Shown here in pieces: positions 44,982 through 55,689 of a stretch of 64,000 nucleotides of DNA. The notes under the pieces are model-generated. The model had not been told where the DNA came from, did not search any database, and saw nothing but the letters and a program-made list of their open reading frames with translations. The stretch covers positions 654,744,920 to 654,808,919 of the forward strand of contig NC_081405.1 of assembly GCF_030272615.1 (NCBI RefSeq), read 5' to 3'. Source of the stretch: Cryptomeria japonica (taxonomy: Eukaryota > Streptophyta > Pinopsida > Cupressales > Cupressaceae). Made by a program: the position numbers and the translations under genes. The stretch's first letter is position 1. Every line of letters starts with the position of its first letter.

Positions 44982-45331
44982 AACTTGAATTCTCCTTCAA
45001 TGCTTGATTGCTTGTTCACTTGGAATTGAATTGATTTTATAATTAAGAGATCACTTGAATTGTAGGTAGACCCCTTCAAATGATAGGGTAGGGTTCCTTT
45101 TATACCTAATATATGTCTTGAAAGAATTTTATCCTGATGGCATTAAATTAAAGTACTTTTTCTTCTATCTAGTATTGGTGGAGCAAAGGTTGCATTGCAT
45201 CGACCTATGATACATATTTCCATAGATACAACACAAGTTAAATATATCCCAAGTCGATGCAAAGAAACCTCTGCTCCAGAGATCACTAGAAAATAGAGAA
45301 AGAACTTTAATTTAATGCCATCAAGATAAAA
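44982..45331. repeat. hairpin 2 with DRM methyltransferase segment, in direct repeat unit 2
   Basis: Direct repeat of 43846-44204 at about 92% by eye. The fold-back spans 45127-45331 with arms of about 80 bp and a loop near 45200-45250. The left arm reads LSGIGG-like (tattggtggagcaaaggttgcattgcatcgacct gives IGGAKVALHRP). Confidence 0.72.
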
Positions 45332-45768
45332 GGCTTTGAAGATAGATAAAATTTGAGTTTGATTGTCATCATTTACTTTGCCAAATTCTTCACATGTAGC
45401 TCCTAAATCAATTTCCTACTCACAAGAATTTTATTAAGTCTCAAATATAGGGAAACAGAAGGCTTCAAATAGAAAACTTGTACATGCAACTAAATCCATT
45501 GACTAATCAGAAGAACAAAATTAAGAAACAATTTTATCATCTGAGAGATGTTGTAGACTTGCAACTCACCAGCTACTTAGTTTTTGCGGGTAAGAATTTT
45601 TTTTGTTTTGGTTATGGTTGTAGTGTTTGTAGGGAGACATTTACAAATTTATATCTATTTTCACTATTTAATGGTTTATGGGTTTGTAATGGTAATTTAA
45701 TGTTCTTTCATAGTTTCGTATATATTGTTTATAATAGCCTATTATATTGATTTGTTCTATTATGGATA
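45332..45768. other. sequence between hairpin 2 and the large palindrome
   Basis: AT-rich. One open stretch (45478-45750, plus) has no recognisable feature and looks random. Confidence 0.45.
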
Positions 45769-46266
45769 ATGGTGTGGGTCAGACGGCTTTGCCATCAGTG
45801 CTTGAAAGCATTGAGGTTCTACTTTTAAAAATTACATGAAACATTTTTTATTTATTTGATTCAGTGTTATTTGCAAAAAATGATTATCAATGATGTTTCC
45901 TTTCTCCAAGAATTGTCTATGATCTTTCCGTCAGATAATATGTAACATCGAATGACTAAATCTTTTCATTACAAATACTTATTTTATTTAATTATTATCT
46001 AAACGTGAATTAAAATTTATATCTGTACGGAAGCTGAACATACAAGCTGAAGAGTCATGTGTAAGCAAATTTCATAAAATAAAGAAAGCAGGCATTATCT
46101 TGAATGACATGGAGACAAGCTCATCAACTGCCTATAAGAGAGCAATTGGAGAAAAGCAGAGGAAAGTGTTTAAGGGTGATAAATAGATAGAGAGTATGCA
46201 ATACAAACAAACAATTTCTGGAGTGTGTGATGTGACATCTCTAATTTATGTTCGGAGGGACTAACT

Positions 46267-46975
46267 GGTTTTGGAGTTCCTGAGAAACCTATTGGGCCAT
46301 GCTTGGAGGAAATCAATGTGTTCATGCAAGGAGCACCTTTTTTCTTTTATGAGAATGATTCTTTTGCACCGAAGGATATTTGGAAGTCAATATTCAAAAA
46401 TTTCTATAGTATGGAACCAGAGTTGGCAGACTTGAAGTAATTTTTAGCTTTCAGAAGACCAAGAGCTTATGTACACAATCTCCCAATAAAAGGGCAATTT
46501 CAAGCATTACCTCTCCCCCCCATGACTATTCAGGAAGCAATTCCTCATAAAAAGGACTATTGGCCTCCATGGGATCAAAGAAAAAAATTGAAGCATAGAC
46601 TCTAGACGATGTGGTGGTGTCCTTTGTGAAGAAATCTGCACTATAATTGAAAATTCATGAGGGAAATTGCATGATAGTGAAGAGAAATATAATCTTGAAA
46701 AGTGGGAAGAATGGATCTTGGTTTGGTGGGGCCAAGTCAGGTGGCTCCTCTAGAGGTTGACGAGATAGAAATCATATTAGGATTTGAAAAAGATCACACT
46801 CGTGTGTGACTGATCGATTGCAGTGTTTGGGTAATGCATTCCAAATAGATACAGTTGCATACCATTTATCTATCTTGATTAAAGCCTTTTATCCTGATGG
46901 CATTAAATTAAAGTACTTTCTCTTCTATCTGGTATTGGTGGAGAAGAGTTTGCTTTGCATCGACTTGACCTGCCA
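46267..46975 (+). pseudogene. DRM-type DNA methyltransferase fragment, left arm
   Basis: Plus strand reads VPEKPIGPCLEEIN, FFFYENDSFAPKDIWKSIF, MEPELADLK-stop, RRPRAYVHNLPIKGQF, LPLPPMTIQEAIP, KDYWPPWDQRKKLK, then VGPSQVAPLEVDEIE, FEKDHTRV, LGNAFQIDTVAYHL (shifted frame), FYPDGIKLK and, shifted again, LSGIGGEEFALHRL. This is the order unique to DRM enzymes, in which the C-terminal catalytic motifs precede motif I. DRM performs RNA-directed de novo cytosine methylation. The fragment stops just after motif I, before the catalytic Pro-Cys motif, and has several stops and shifts, so no enzyme is encoded. Confidence 0.87.
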
Positions 46976-46980
46976 CCTAT

Positions 46981-47700
46981 TGGCAGGTCAGGTCGATGCA
47001 AAGAAACCTCTTCTCCACCAATACCAGATAGAAGAGAAAGAACTTTAATTTAATGCCATCAGGATAAAAGTCTTTAATCAAGACAAATAAATGGTATGCA
47101 ATTGTATCTATTTGGAATGCATTACCCAAACACCACAATCGATCAGTCGCACACGAAGTTCCACGAGTGTGATCTTTTTCAAATCTTAATATGATTTCTA
47201 TCTCATCAACCTCTAGAGGAGCCACCTGACTTGGCCCCACCCAAACCAAGATCCATTCTTCCCACTTTTCAAGATTGTATTTCTCTTCACTATCTTGCAG
47301 TTTCCCTCATGAATTTTCAATTATAGTGCAGAGTTCTTCACGAAGGACACCACCACATCATCTAGAGTCTATGCTTCAATTTTTTTCATTGATCCCATGG
47401 AGGCCAATAGTCCTTTAACTAAGGAAGTGCTTCCTGAATAGTCATGGGGGGGAGAGGTAATGCTTGAAATCGCCCTTCTATTGGGAGATTTTGTACATAA
47501 CCTCTTGGTCTTCTGAAAGCTGAAAATTACTTCGAGTCCGCCAACTCTGGTTCCACACTATAGAATTTTTTGGATATTAACTTCCAAATATCCTTCGATG
47601 CAAAATCATCATTCTCATAATAGAAAAAAAGGTGCTCCTTGCATGAACACATTGATTTCCTCCAAGCGTGGCTCAATAGGTTTCGTAGGAGCTCCAAAAC
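46981..47700 (-). pseudogene. DRM-type DNA methyltransferase fragment, right arm
   Basis: Mirror copy. The longest open part (47249-46977) reads VWVGPSQVAPLEVDEIEIIL, KDHTRGTSC, LGNAFQIDTIAYHL, FYPDGIKLK. Upstream, in frame with stops: FYYENDDFASKDIWKLIS, VEPELADSK, RRPRGYVQNLPIEGRF. Here the run of G in TTTGGGTGGGG is intact, so VWVG is in frame, whereas the left arm lost a base. Comparing arms would recover more of the ancestral gene than either one. Confidence 0.87.
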
Positions 47701-48201
47701 TAGTTAGTCCCTTCGGACATAAATTAGAGACGTCACATCATACACTCTAGACATTGTTTGTTTGTATTGCATACTCCCTATCTATTTATCACCCTTTAAC
47801 ACTTTCCTCTGATTTTGTCCAATTGCTCTCTTCTAGGCAGCTGATGAACTTGTTTCCATGTCATTCAAGATAATGCATACTTTCTTTCTTTTATGAAATT
47901 TGCTTGCACATGACTCTTCAGCTTGTATGTTCTGCTTTCGTACAGATATAAATTTTAATTCACATTTAGATAATAATTAAATAAAATAAGCATTTGTAAA
48001 GAAAAGATTTAGTCATTCGATGTTACATATTATCTGATGGAAAGATCCTAGACAATTCTTGGAGAAAGGAAACATCATTGATAATCATTTTTTGCAAATA
48101 ACATTGAATCAAATAATAATAAATGTTTTATACAATTTTTAAATGTAGAACTCGTTCAATGCTTTCATTCACCGATGGCAAAGCCATTTGACCCACATCA
48201 T

Positions 48202-48528
48202 CTCTCGCTGTCGGAATTCCAATGAAAACTAATGAAACATTCGACAAGGATGTTGTATTTCTGACATCACTTCCATGTCAGACAATCATCGAGGAGAAAA
48301 AATAGCATCCGTTAGAAATCTGATGGAAATCCACTGAAATTTGTGGCCATGGGTGCAAATATAGCCCTCATCAAAGGAGTTCATAGCATCGTCAGAAAAC
48401 CGATGCAAATGGAATCATCGGGAAGCCCGACAACAAGTTTTTGACAGTAAAGTTGGTCGGAAGACCAACGTTTTTTCATCAAAAATCCAAGAATTAGCCA
48501 TCGGAAACTAGGCCCAAATGTACTAGTG
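48202..48528 (-). mobile_element. CACTA (En/Spm)-type transposon end
   Basis: Reading inwards from 48528 the minus strand begins CACTAGTACATTTGGGCC, a typical CACTA terminus, followed by clustered subterminal words with CGATGG, CGGTTTTCTGACGATG, TTGGTCTTCCGACCAAC and CGGGCTTCCCGATGATT. It abuts the right arm of the palindrome. I find no matching left terminus, so the element is incomplete or its other end has diverged. CACTA elements make 3-bp duplications; ggt follows 48528, without a partner. Confidence 0.55.
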
Positions 48529-48837
48529 GGTGGTCTCTCCTCTAACAGGTAAGTTGTCATTGAGTTATAATCTGAGAACCGATATACCAATATAGAATAG
48601 TTAAAGGGAAATGATTGTGAACCACGGATTCACGCCCCTCTCAGTGGTGCATTGTGTCTAACAGTAACTTGCATGTTTATCTTATATTACTCTTGTAGGA
48701 CACACCTGGTGCAAGTGCGGTGTCGCATGATCTAGGCTCTGGTAGCGCAATCAAAGACATGGGAAAAGTAATTGAATGCAAACATGACCGAATTAAGATT
48801 TTAAATAACTTATAATGATTATACATGTCTACATAGA
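48529..48837. other. spacer between CACTA end and Gypsy-2
   Basis: Contains an exon-like stretch (48700-48815) after a splice-acceptor-like ttactcttgtag, open in one frame (TPGASAVSHDLGSGSA...IKDMGK). No family recognised. Confidence 0.35.
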
Positions 48838-50010
48838 TGTAGTGTCCTGAAATGCGCCTAGTGCATTTATGACAATTTCATGATCAAAATCATATTATTT
48901 TGGCAACATCGGATCAAAAGACAAAGTTCCTCAAATTTCCTTGAAAGCCCCTTTGGGCCTACTTTTGGATGGATGTAAGTGTGACATGGGGATATCTGTG
49001 TGCCCTGCTAACATCTCAAAAAGCTAGTGGAATCTCAAATCTGGCAGTGAGTTAGACATTGGATGATGCGTGTCCCTTGGCTTGCATTTCACCGTAACGA
49101 CTCTTCATGCCTCTTTCGTGTTTAAGAACCCTTCCTAACTCATTTATAAGGGTTCCCAACTTAGGGTCTGGGCTCTTGGACTTTGGTTGCACTCTCACAC
49201 TCTCATTTCTCTCTTTCTCTCTTCATGCTCTTGGACATGCTCTCTACCAACATCAAGCTACAACCAACTTGTGGTGATTCTTACCAACAAATGCTATTGC
49301 GGACTTCATCATGCTTGTATCTTCAACAAAGAGGGGTTTGAATTTACACTTCGTCTTCTATTTCATCCATTTTTATTACATGCAATGTTTCCTTTGCATT
49401 ATTGATTGTATCTATCATCTAGGTGCATTCATTATTTCCAATATTTCAAATATTTAATACATCCAATAGGGATTTGCTTCCATTAAGTGTAGCATAGTTT
49501 CTATTTGCATATTTCCAAGTTTCCAATTTATCTTTCCAATCTATCTATCTCATTGTCTTTGGTGGTAGAAACACCTAAATGTTGATCTGACTGAGGCAGG
49601 CCCCTATACAGCCCCAACAATTTTCCCTGCCTCAGTGTGTGCAGGTGACGAACAAGTTTCATACACAGGAAATCACTTAGAGGCTTCTTTATGGACTTTT
49701 CCATTTTCATGGGTCATACGGACTATAGTACATCATGCTAGTGTCTACAGCCCGTGCTAGCGTCCTAAACCCGAGAGCTATCCGGTTGGAAGGTATATCC
49801 TATTTTTAGTATTGCATCATTCTATAAATTTGGTTTGTGTGTATCTACTACTTCTGCATCATAACAAATTATATATATATTTTATAGCATAGTTAGTGTA
49901 GTTATTTGTTATCCCTTGGCTCATCTTAGTGCTTGTTTGAAGAGGTAGCAGCAAACTAATTTGCCTTCTAAGATTTATCATCTCGGAGGGGGAAAAACTC
50001 CTCCCCTACA
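48838..50010 (+). repeat. Gypsy-2 5' LTR
   Basis: 1,173 bp. Starts TGTAGTGTCCTGAAATG and ends CTCCCCTACA, parallel to Gypsy-1 LTR ends, and is followed by the same primer site. The internal sequence is not similar to the Gypsy-1 LTR. The only copy in the window, so identity rests on ends and context. Confidence 0.75.
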
Positions 50011-50014
50011 TTTT

Positions 50015-50030
50015 TGGTGAACCCAACGTG
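50015..50030 (+). promoter_or_regulatory. Gypsy-2 primer-binding site
   Basis: TGGTGAACCCAACGTG four bases after the LTR. Shared with Gypsy-1 apart from one base (ACG/ACA). Confidence 0.75.
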
Positions 50031-50041
50031 AATTCTTAATA

Positions 50042-51178
50042 TTGGATCTCTTCCTTTTGGAGTTTGATGCCTTTGATAAGGCATTTTTGAAGGATGATTT
50101 TGATATGTTGGATAAATTATTGGATGATTTCCTTGAAGTACCTTCTCGTAAAAGAGACGTAAAGGGTGGGTCATCCTCCACGACATCCTCATGCAAAAAT
50201 AAAGGGTCTGTGAATGTCATTGTTATCTTCGCAGCCCCACAAAGGCCTAAGAGACCTTACATCCATGTGAAAGTGGAAAGTCTTTCTCCTAAGAGAGTTA
50301 AGACCATTAATGGAAAACCTTTCAAAGGAGAAGCTTATGATTTATACACTAGATTTATGCAATCCAAGCAACCATTTATAATACTATTGCTCACACATAT
50401 AAAACTTGAAATAAAAAACAAGTTCCTGAACCACCTCGAACTTCTCTACCTCCTTCTCAACCTATCCTTCCTAAGGCACCTTTGCCAATAGACAAGCGAC
50501 CAAGTGATTATGATCTTATCGGGCAACTTAAGGTTACTCCAGCTAAGATCTTACTTTGGGATTTGGTTCAAACCGCCCGATGTATCAAGGTATGCTACAG
50601 GAAGCTTTGCAAAAGATTTTGCTACCTTACTCTGCAAGACCGGCTGATGTGAATGCATTAATGGATCATATTTGTGCAGGTTCACCAAATATTACATTTA
50701 TATGCATGAACTCCCACCTCCCAAAGTGAGAAATTTAGCAAATCTGTTAATGTCAATGTTCATGTGAATGGCGTTGGTATTAGATGAACGTTTATCGATA
50801 CAAGTTCAACACTGAATGTTTGTGGTTTAGACTTGTTACCAAAGATCAAGGTGGACCCAAATTCTTTAGCATCCCCCTCCTTGTTCATTCGAGGTTTCGA
50901 TAACAGTGGTAAGACTGCTATGGGGACTATTTATACTATCCTTGAAGGTTGCACTAGTCACTATTCCAACCCTTGTGCACGTTATGCTAGGCCCTTTATC
51001 ATATAATCTTCTTATAGGCAGACCATGGCTACATGTTTTAGGATATAAGTCATTTACACTTCATGGATCCATAAATTTTGTGGCTAATAATCAATTTATC
51101 ATAGTTAAGGGTGATCCTGAGGCTACAGTTATGTCAAATAGTCGCAATCGGTCAGGCTTTTGTTACACCTTAATTTGA
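50042..51178 (+). pseudogene. Gypsy-2 polyprotein N-terminus and protease
   Basis: Starts with an acidic segment (FDMLDKLLDDFLEVPSRK) comparable to the Gypsy-1 N-terminus and, like it, has no capsid domain. LIGQLKVTPAKILLWDLVQT precedes protease. The protease region has RTFIDTSSTLNVCGLDLL-type active site and YNLLIGRPWLHVLGYKSFTL. Several stops and shifts. Confidence 0.65.
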
Positions 51179-51194
51179 AAATTATGTACCCACC

Positions 51195-51961
51195 TTGTCT
51201 TCTTCAATCATAAATTTTGCTTCTATCTCATCCCCTAAAAAGGAAGAGCACAAGGAGGAAGAAGTCACTAAGGAAGTAGTTAAAAAGGAAAATTCACCTA
51301 AGAAGCAGGATTCTTCAAAAGAAAAATCCCCAAAGGTAGATACTCCTAAGGTGAAGATGTTGGAGCTTACACCAAAAAACCTTCCCCAACTAAATCACCT
51401 TCTCCATCAAAAGTGAATGCATGTTTAGGTGACGATTGGGGATTTTTGGATTTTACCAACTCTCATGTTGGTGAGTACAAAGTAGACCTCATCCATCTAA
51501 TCTTTCCTAAGATTTCATTCACCTTTGCTATGAAAGATGATTATGCATCTATAAATCTAGGTGATGCTTATCATGTCAATCACCTTTTCTATATGAAACC
51601 ACCATCATTCAAAAAATTACAAAACATCTATGGTCCTGGATAAAAGCTTGTCTCTCAGCTTGGGTATGATGGAAAGGGTTGTGGACCTAATGAATAAGGT
51701 ATTCGGATTCCTTTGGAGCCCAACCCTTGTCACCACAACACTAAACTAGGATATTGTCATATAGATTGAAAAACGAAACCATGGTTAACTATTAATATGA
51801 TTTCGGTTGATCCCCTTCCTTTAAAGCTTGTTCATCTCAAACTCATCAATGTTGGTGTATCACCTAATGAGATTCCCTTGGATCTTTTCCCTTTGGAAGA
51901 ATCCTTGAAGGAATTTTTGGGTGTGTACGATGGGCTGCCTTCTTACCATCATAAGCATTGA
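51195..51961 (+). pseudogene. Gypsy-2 linker with G-patch remnant
   Basis: Lys/Glu/Pro-rich linker (KEEHKEEEVTKEVVKKENSP), then DDWGFLDF and, after a stop, QLGYDGKGCGPNE, the G-patch match to Gypsy-1. Broken by stops near 51641, 51695 and 51768. Confidence 0.6.
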
Positions 51962-53520
51962 TTGCCATATTGCTTGAATTCTCAGGCGTATTTTGGAGAA
52001 TCTGTTCCGTGGGGAGTACCTCTATCTCACAATGGAGAACAAATGTCCATTCCTCATCCGGAAGACCATAGTACACTCCTTAGTGGAGAAACTACTAACA
52101 TCATCATGAGTGATAAGACTCCCAAAAAGGTCATAAAAGTGGGAAACTACTTATCCTCTAAAGAATTCAAAGAATATTCCAACTTGCTGCATCAATTCCT
52201 TGACATCTTTGCTTGGTCTTATGAGGAGATGCCTATAATTGATGAGTCCATTGTGGTACACAACATTGTTCTTAGTCCTGATGCTAAGTTGGTGATGCAA
52301 AAGATTCAAAAGATGAATCATAAGGTGGCTTTATTAGTCAAGGCTAAGATAGAGAAGCTCCTAAAAGTTGGCTCTATCCACCCCATTGACTATTCACCTC
52401 GAATCTGGAACATTGTCCAGGTAAGAAAACCTGATGGTCGCATCCGTATTTGCATTGATTTTTGGGATGTGAACAAAGCCTCCCTCAAGGATGACTTTCC
52501 TCTCTTGAATACTGATATGATCATGGATTCAACCATGAGGTATGCTTTACTCTGATTCATGAATGACTTCTCGGGTTATAACCAGACCCGTATTAACCCA
52601 GAAGACCAATATAAAACCATTTTCACAATGCCTTGCGGAACCATTTTCTATATCGTCATGTCATTTGGGTTGAAGAATGTAGGAGCGACCTGTTAATGAG
52701 CCATGACCTTGATAGTCCATGATTTCATCCATAAGGTCTTAGAAGACTATGTCAATGATATCTTGGTAAAATACTTAGCGTGAGAAATGCATATTGAAAA
52801 TATCCATCTTTTCTTTGAAAGACTTTGGCTGTATAAAATGAGACCGAATCCTCTTAAGTGTGTCTTTGGTGTTGATGCCAAGAATCTCCTAGGATTCATT
52901 GTCTCTCACTGAGGAATCAAAATAGATATGGCTAAGATCAATTCTATTGTAAACAAGACTCCACCTAGGAATATCTCTTAGCTTCATAGCTTGCAAGGGA
53001 AGGTCCAGGCCATTCATTGGTTTGTGGCACAATTGGCTGATTGTACCCTCCCTTTTACATGATTACTAAAGAAAGATACCTATTCCAAATGGAATGAGGA
53101 ATGTCGATAGGAATTTGATTCCATCAAGGATTACCTAGCTAATCCTCCTATCCTCATGTCGGATATGTTTGCTAGGCCTTTCTTTCAGTATATTTGAACC
53201 TCATCTCATGCTTTAACGACATTATTAGCCCAATGCGATGATGAAGGGCGGGAAAGAGAAGTCTATTACATCAACCACACTTTAATAGAATACGAAACTC
53301 GATATTTTTCTATGGAAAAATAGTGTTTGGCCCTTGTCTTCATCACTCAGAAGCTGAGACACTACATCCTCCATGCAAAAACATGGGTCATTGCCAAAAA
53401 TGATATCCTTAAGCATCTCTTTGAAAAGTCTGATCTCTCAAGAAGGTTGGCCAAGTGGGTGATGCTACTCTCTAAATTTGACCTGCACTTCATAACTCAA
53501 AAGTTAATTAAAGGGTAGGT
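51962..53520 (+). pseudogene. Gypsy-2 reverse transcriptase and RNase H
   Basis: One frame with many stops. IEKLLKVGSIHPIDYSP, CIDFWDVNKASLKDDFPLLN, and the active-site box reads YVND at about 52747 (LEDYVNDILV), so one catalytic Asp has become Asn by G to A. RNase H parts: YETRYFSMEK, LALVFITQKLRHYI. Dead by stops and by the active-site change. Confidence 0.85.
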
Positions 53521-53609
53521 CATTGTCGATTAGATAATTGACGCCCCCTCAGACAAGTCTTTTCCCACCTTAGACATATTTCCCAATGAGGATGTTCTAA
53601 TAATTGAGA

Positions 53610-53890
53610 AGGACTCTATATGGGACATGTATTTTGACGGTTCCAAGTGTCAAACTAGGTTAGGTGCAGGTGTGTTTTTTGTCTCACCTAAAGGAAAGCC
53701 AGTTCCTCTCTATTTCCATTTAGAATTTCATTGTACCAATAACCTTGCCAAGTATGAAGCCCTAATTGTAGGACTTTGTGCTGCGATTCCTATGGGAGTA
53801 AAGAACATCCACATCTATGGAGATTCAGAACTTATTGTAAACCAAATGATGGGTACCTATTGTGTTAAGAAATTGAAGTTGTCTTAGCAT
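53610..53890 (+). pseudogene. Gypsy-2 archaeal-type RNase H
   Basis: WDMYFDGSKCQTRLGAGVFF, NNLAKYEALIVGL and HIYGDSELIVNQMMG. All three acidic positions are present. Confirms the Tat-like lineage. Confidence 0.82.
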
Positions 53891-53896
53891 AAGGAT

Positions 53897-55397
53897 TTGG
53901 TATTGATCATACTAGAGCAATTCGCTACTTACATGATCGATAGCATCTCATGGAGGGAAAATCATCATGCAGATGCAATGGTAAGCGCTAACTCCTTTGT
54001 AGGCCATGACTTTGATCAGGACAAATACCGCTTTGTGGTACAAGTCCTATGCTCTCTAGCTATATCTAATCAAATTGAATTCAATGATCTTATGTGTGCC
54101 CATGTCAATACGGGAGAATGGTTCACACACATTTTTAATTATTTAAAAATAAGAAATCTTCCTGATGGTGCCAACAAAGGTTTGCGCATGCAAATTCAGA
54201 AGCTATCCAACCATTACATTCTCCTATCTAATGTGCTTTATAGGAGATCATACAACGGTCTTCTTTTGTGGTGTTTAACAAAAGATGAGATCCCCCTTTC
54301 CCTTTAGGAATCTCATTCAAGCTTTGGAGGTGGGAATTTTGGAGGAAAACCTTTGATACACAAACTGATCCACATGAGGTACTATTGGCAAATGATGGAG
54401 CAAGATTCCTTTGGCTCGATCAAAAAGTGCTCCCAATGTCAACAACATAGAACCCTGATTTGAGACCCTATGCAGGAGCTTCGTAGTTAGGTCTCTCCAT
54501 GGCCTTTCTAGACTTGAGGATTGGACATCATTGGTGAGATATCTTCCCCTTTGTCTAAAGGTCACATCTTCATTATTACTGCTACAAATTACTTCACTAA
54601 GTGGGTCGAGGCAGTGTCGCTCAGGTTGACTACAACTGATATGATTTGTGGCTTCATCATGGATAACATCATTTCTCAATTTGGCTTGCCAACTACCCTT
54701 GTTTCTGATAATGGTACACCTTTTAAGAACAAGGTGGTTAAGCAGTTTCTTGAAAAAATTCACATTCAACACCGCTTTTCTACACCTTACTATCTGCATT
54801 CTAATGGTTAAGCGGAAGCATCTAACAAAACCATTGAACAAATCTTACACAAGACCGTCACTAAACATGGTAAAGATTGTCATTTTCAATTAGTATACAT
54901 GCTATGGTCCTATTGCATGAGTGTTTGTATGGTTATAGGAATCACATCCTACAACCTTATGTATGGTGTCGATGCTATTATGCCTCTTGAATTGGAGATT
55001 CCCTCTTTGCGTGTCTCCTTAAAAGGGGTTATTAATGATGATTCCTATCGAACTTCATTTAAATGAGCTTGAATTATTGGATGAGCATTGTTTAAAGGCC
55101 CTTCAACAAATTCAATCTTATCAAAAGTCTCTATCCAAGCAATATAACCAAAGTGTGCTACCTCGGACATGGAAGTGATGTCAGAAATTCTTTATGAAAG
55201 GTGACTTGGTTCTTTATGAGAACTAGAGAAATGTTAATGCATCGCCTGACCAAAGAGGGAAATTCAGCCTAAATTGGTTAGGTTCGTACATCGTCACCTC
55301 TATTTATGGTTTTGGTGCCTATTTTTTATCCTCCATAGATGGAAATATTCTTAAAGATCCGATCAATGTAACACACCTACATAGATACTATGCGTAG
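53897..55397 (+). pseudogene. Gypsy-2 integrase
   Basis: Zinc-binding region (SHSSFGGGNFGG...KKCSQCQQHR), core Asp in GLDIIGEI, Asp in LVSDNGTPF, Glu in AEASNKTIEQ, and end HLHRYYA with stop at about 55395. Stops at several places and a frameshift near 55050. The DDE residues are kept. Confidence 0.85.
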
Positions 55398-55689
55398 AAT
55401 TTGCATAGTATGTGTCTTGCGTGTGATACCTAGATGCCTATGGGGGAGGAGATCACATCTTGACATGTATCCCTCATCAACATGACATTCATCTTTGTGT
55501 TATGAAGTGACTATGCATTGTTACATCCTATGATATGGGGAAAAGTGAATGATGGAAAGATCAAGAGGAAACATTTTCTTCCCTCTGAGGAGAGATGAAA
55601 GTTTCACTGCGGATTTTCCTTCAAACACTTTATCCACATTACATTTAAAAGATGGGGGGGACTCACTAGATCCAATCTCCTAGGGAAGA
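55398..55689. other. Gypsy-2 3' spacer and purine tract
   Basis: No ORF. catttaaaagatggggggg near 55662-55680 looks like a polypurine tract, and the following actcactagatcc resembles the sequence after the similar tract at 26944. The 3' LTR that should follow is absent. Confidence 0.5.

Larger units (their letters stand above)
45769..48201. repeat. 2.4-kb near-palindrome (arms 1.2 kb, 5-bp spacer)
   Basis: Left arm 45769-46975, right arm 46981-48201, centre TGACCTGCCA-cctat-TGGCAGGTCA. Compared base by base over about 330 bases the arms are near 92% identical, and the match continues to both outer ends (atggtgtgggtc / gacccacatcat). Each arm contains a DRM-type methyltransferase fragment reading towards the centre. 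A transcript across it would form a long double-stranded hairpin. Confidence 0.93.
48838..55670 (+). mobile_element. Gypsy-2: decayed Tat-like gypsy element, 3' LTR missing
   Basis: 5' LTR 48838-50010 (TGTAGTGTCC...CTCCCCTACA), primer site at 50015, then protease, G-patch-like linker, RT, RNase H, archaeal-type RNase H and integrase in the same order and largely the same frame as Gypsy-1, but with more than 25 stops. A purine tract is seen near 55663-55680. No second copy of the LTR follows; the sequence changes into the oppositely oriented Gypsy-3 LTR. The right limit is approximate. Confidence 0.8.

Noticed and set aside
45478-45750. 90-codon plus-strand ORF left of the palindrome as a gene
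   Set aside because: Low complexity, aromatic-rich, with no family resemblance or promoter context.
46267-47700. A functional DRM methyltransferase gene
   Set aside because: It stops after motif I, lacks the catalytic Pro-Cys motif, and carries stops and frameshifts in both arms.
54317-54841. 174-codon minus-strand ORF
   Set aside because: It is the complement of the Gypsy-2 integrase core and has no independent features.
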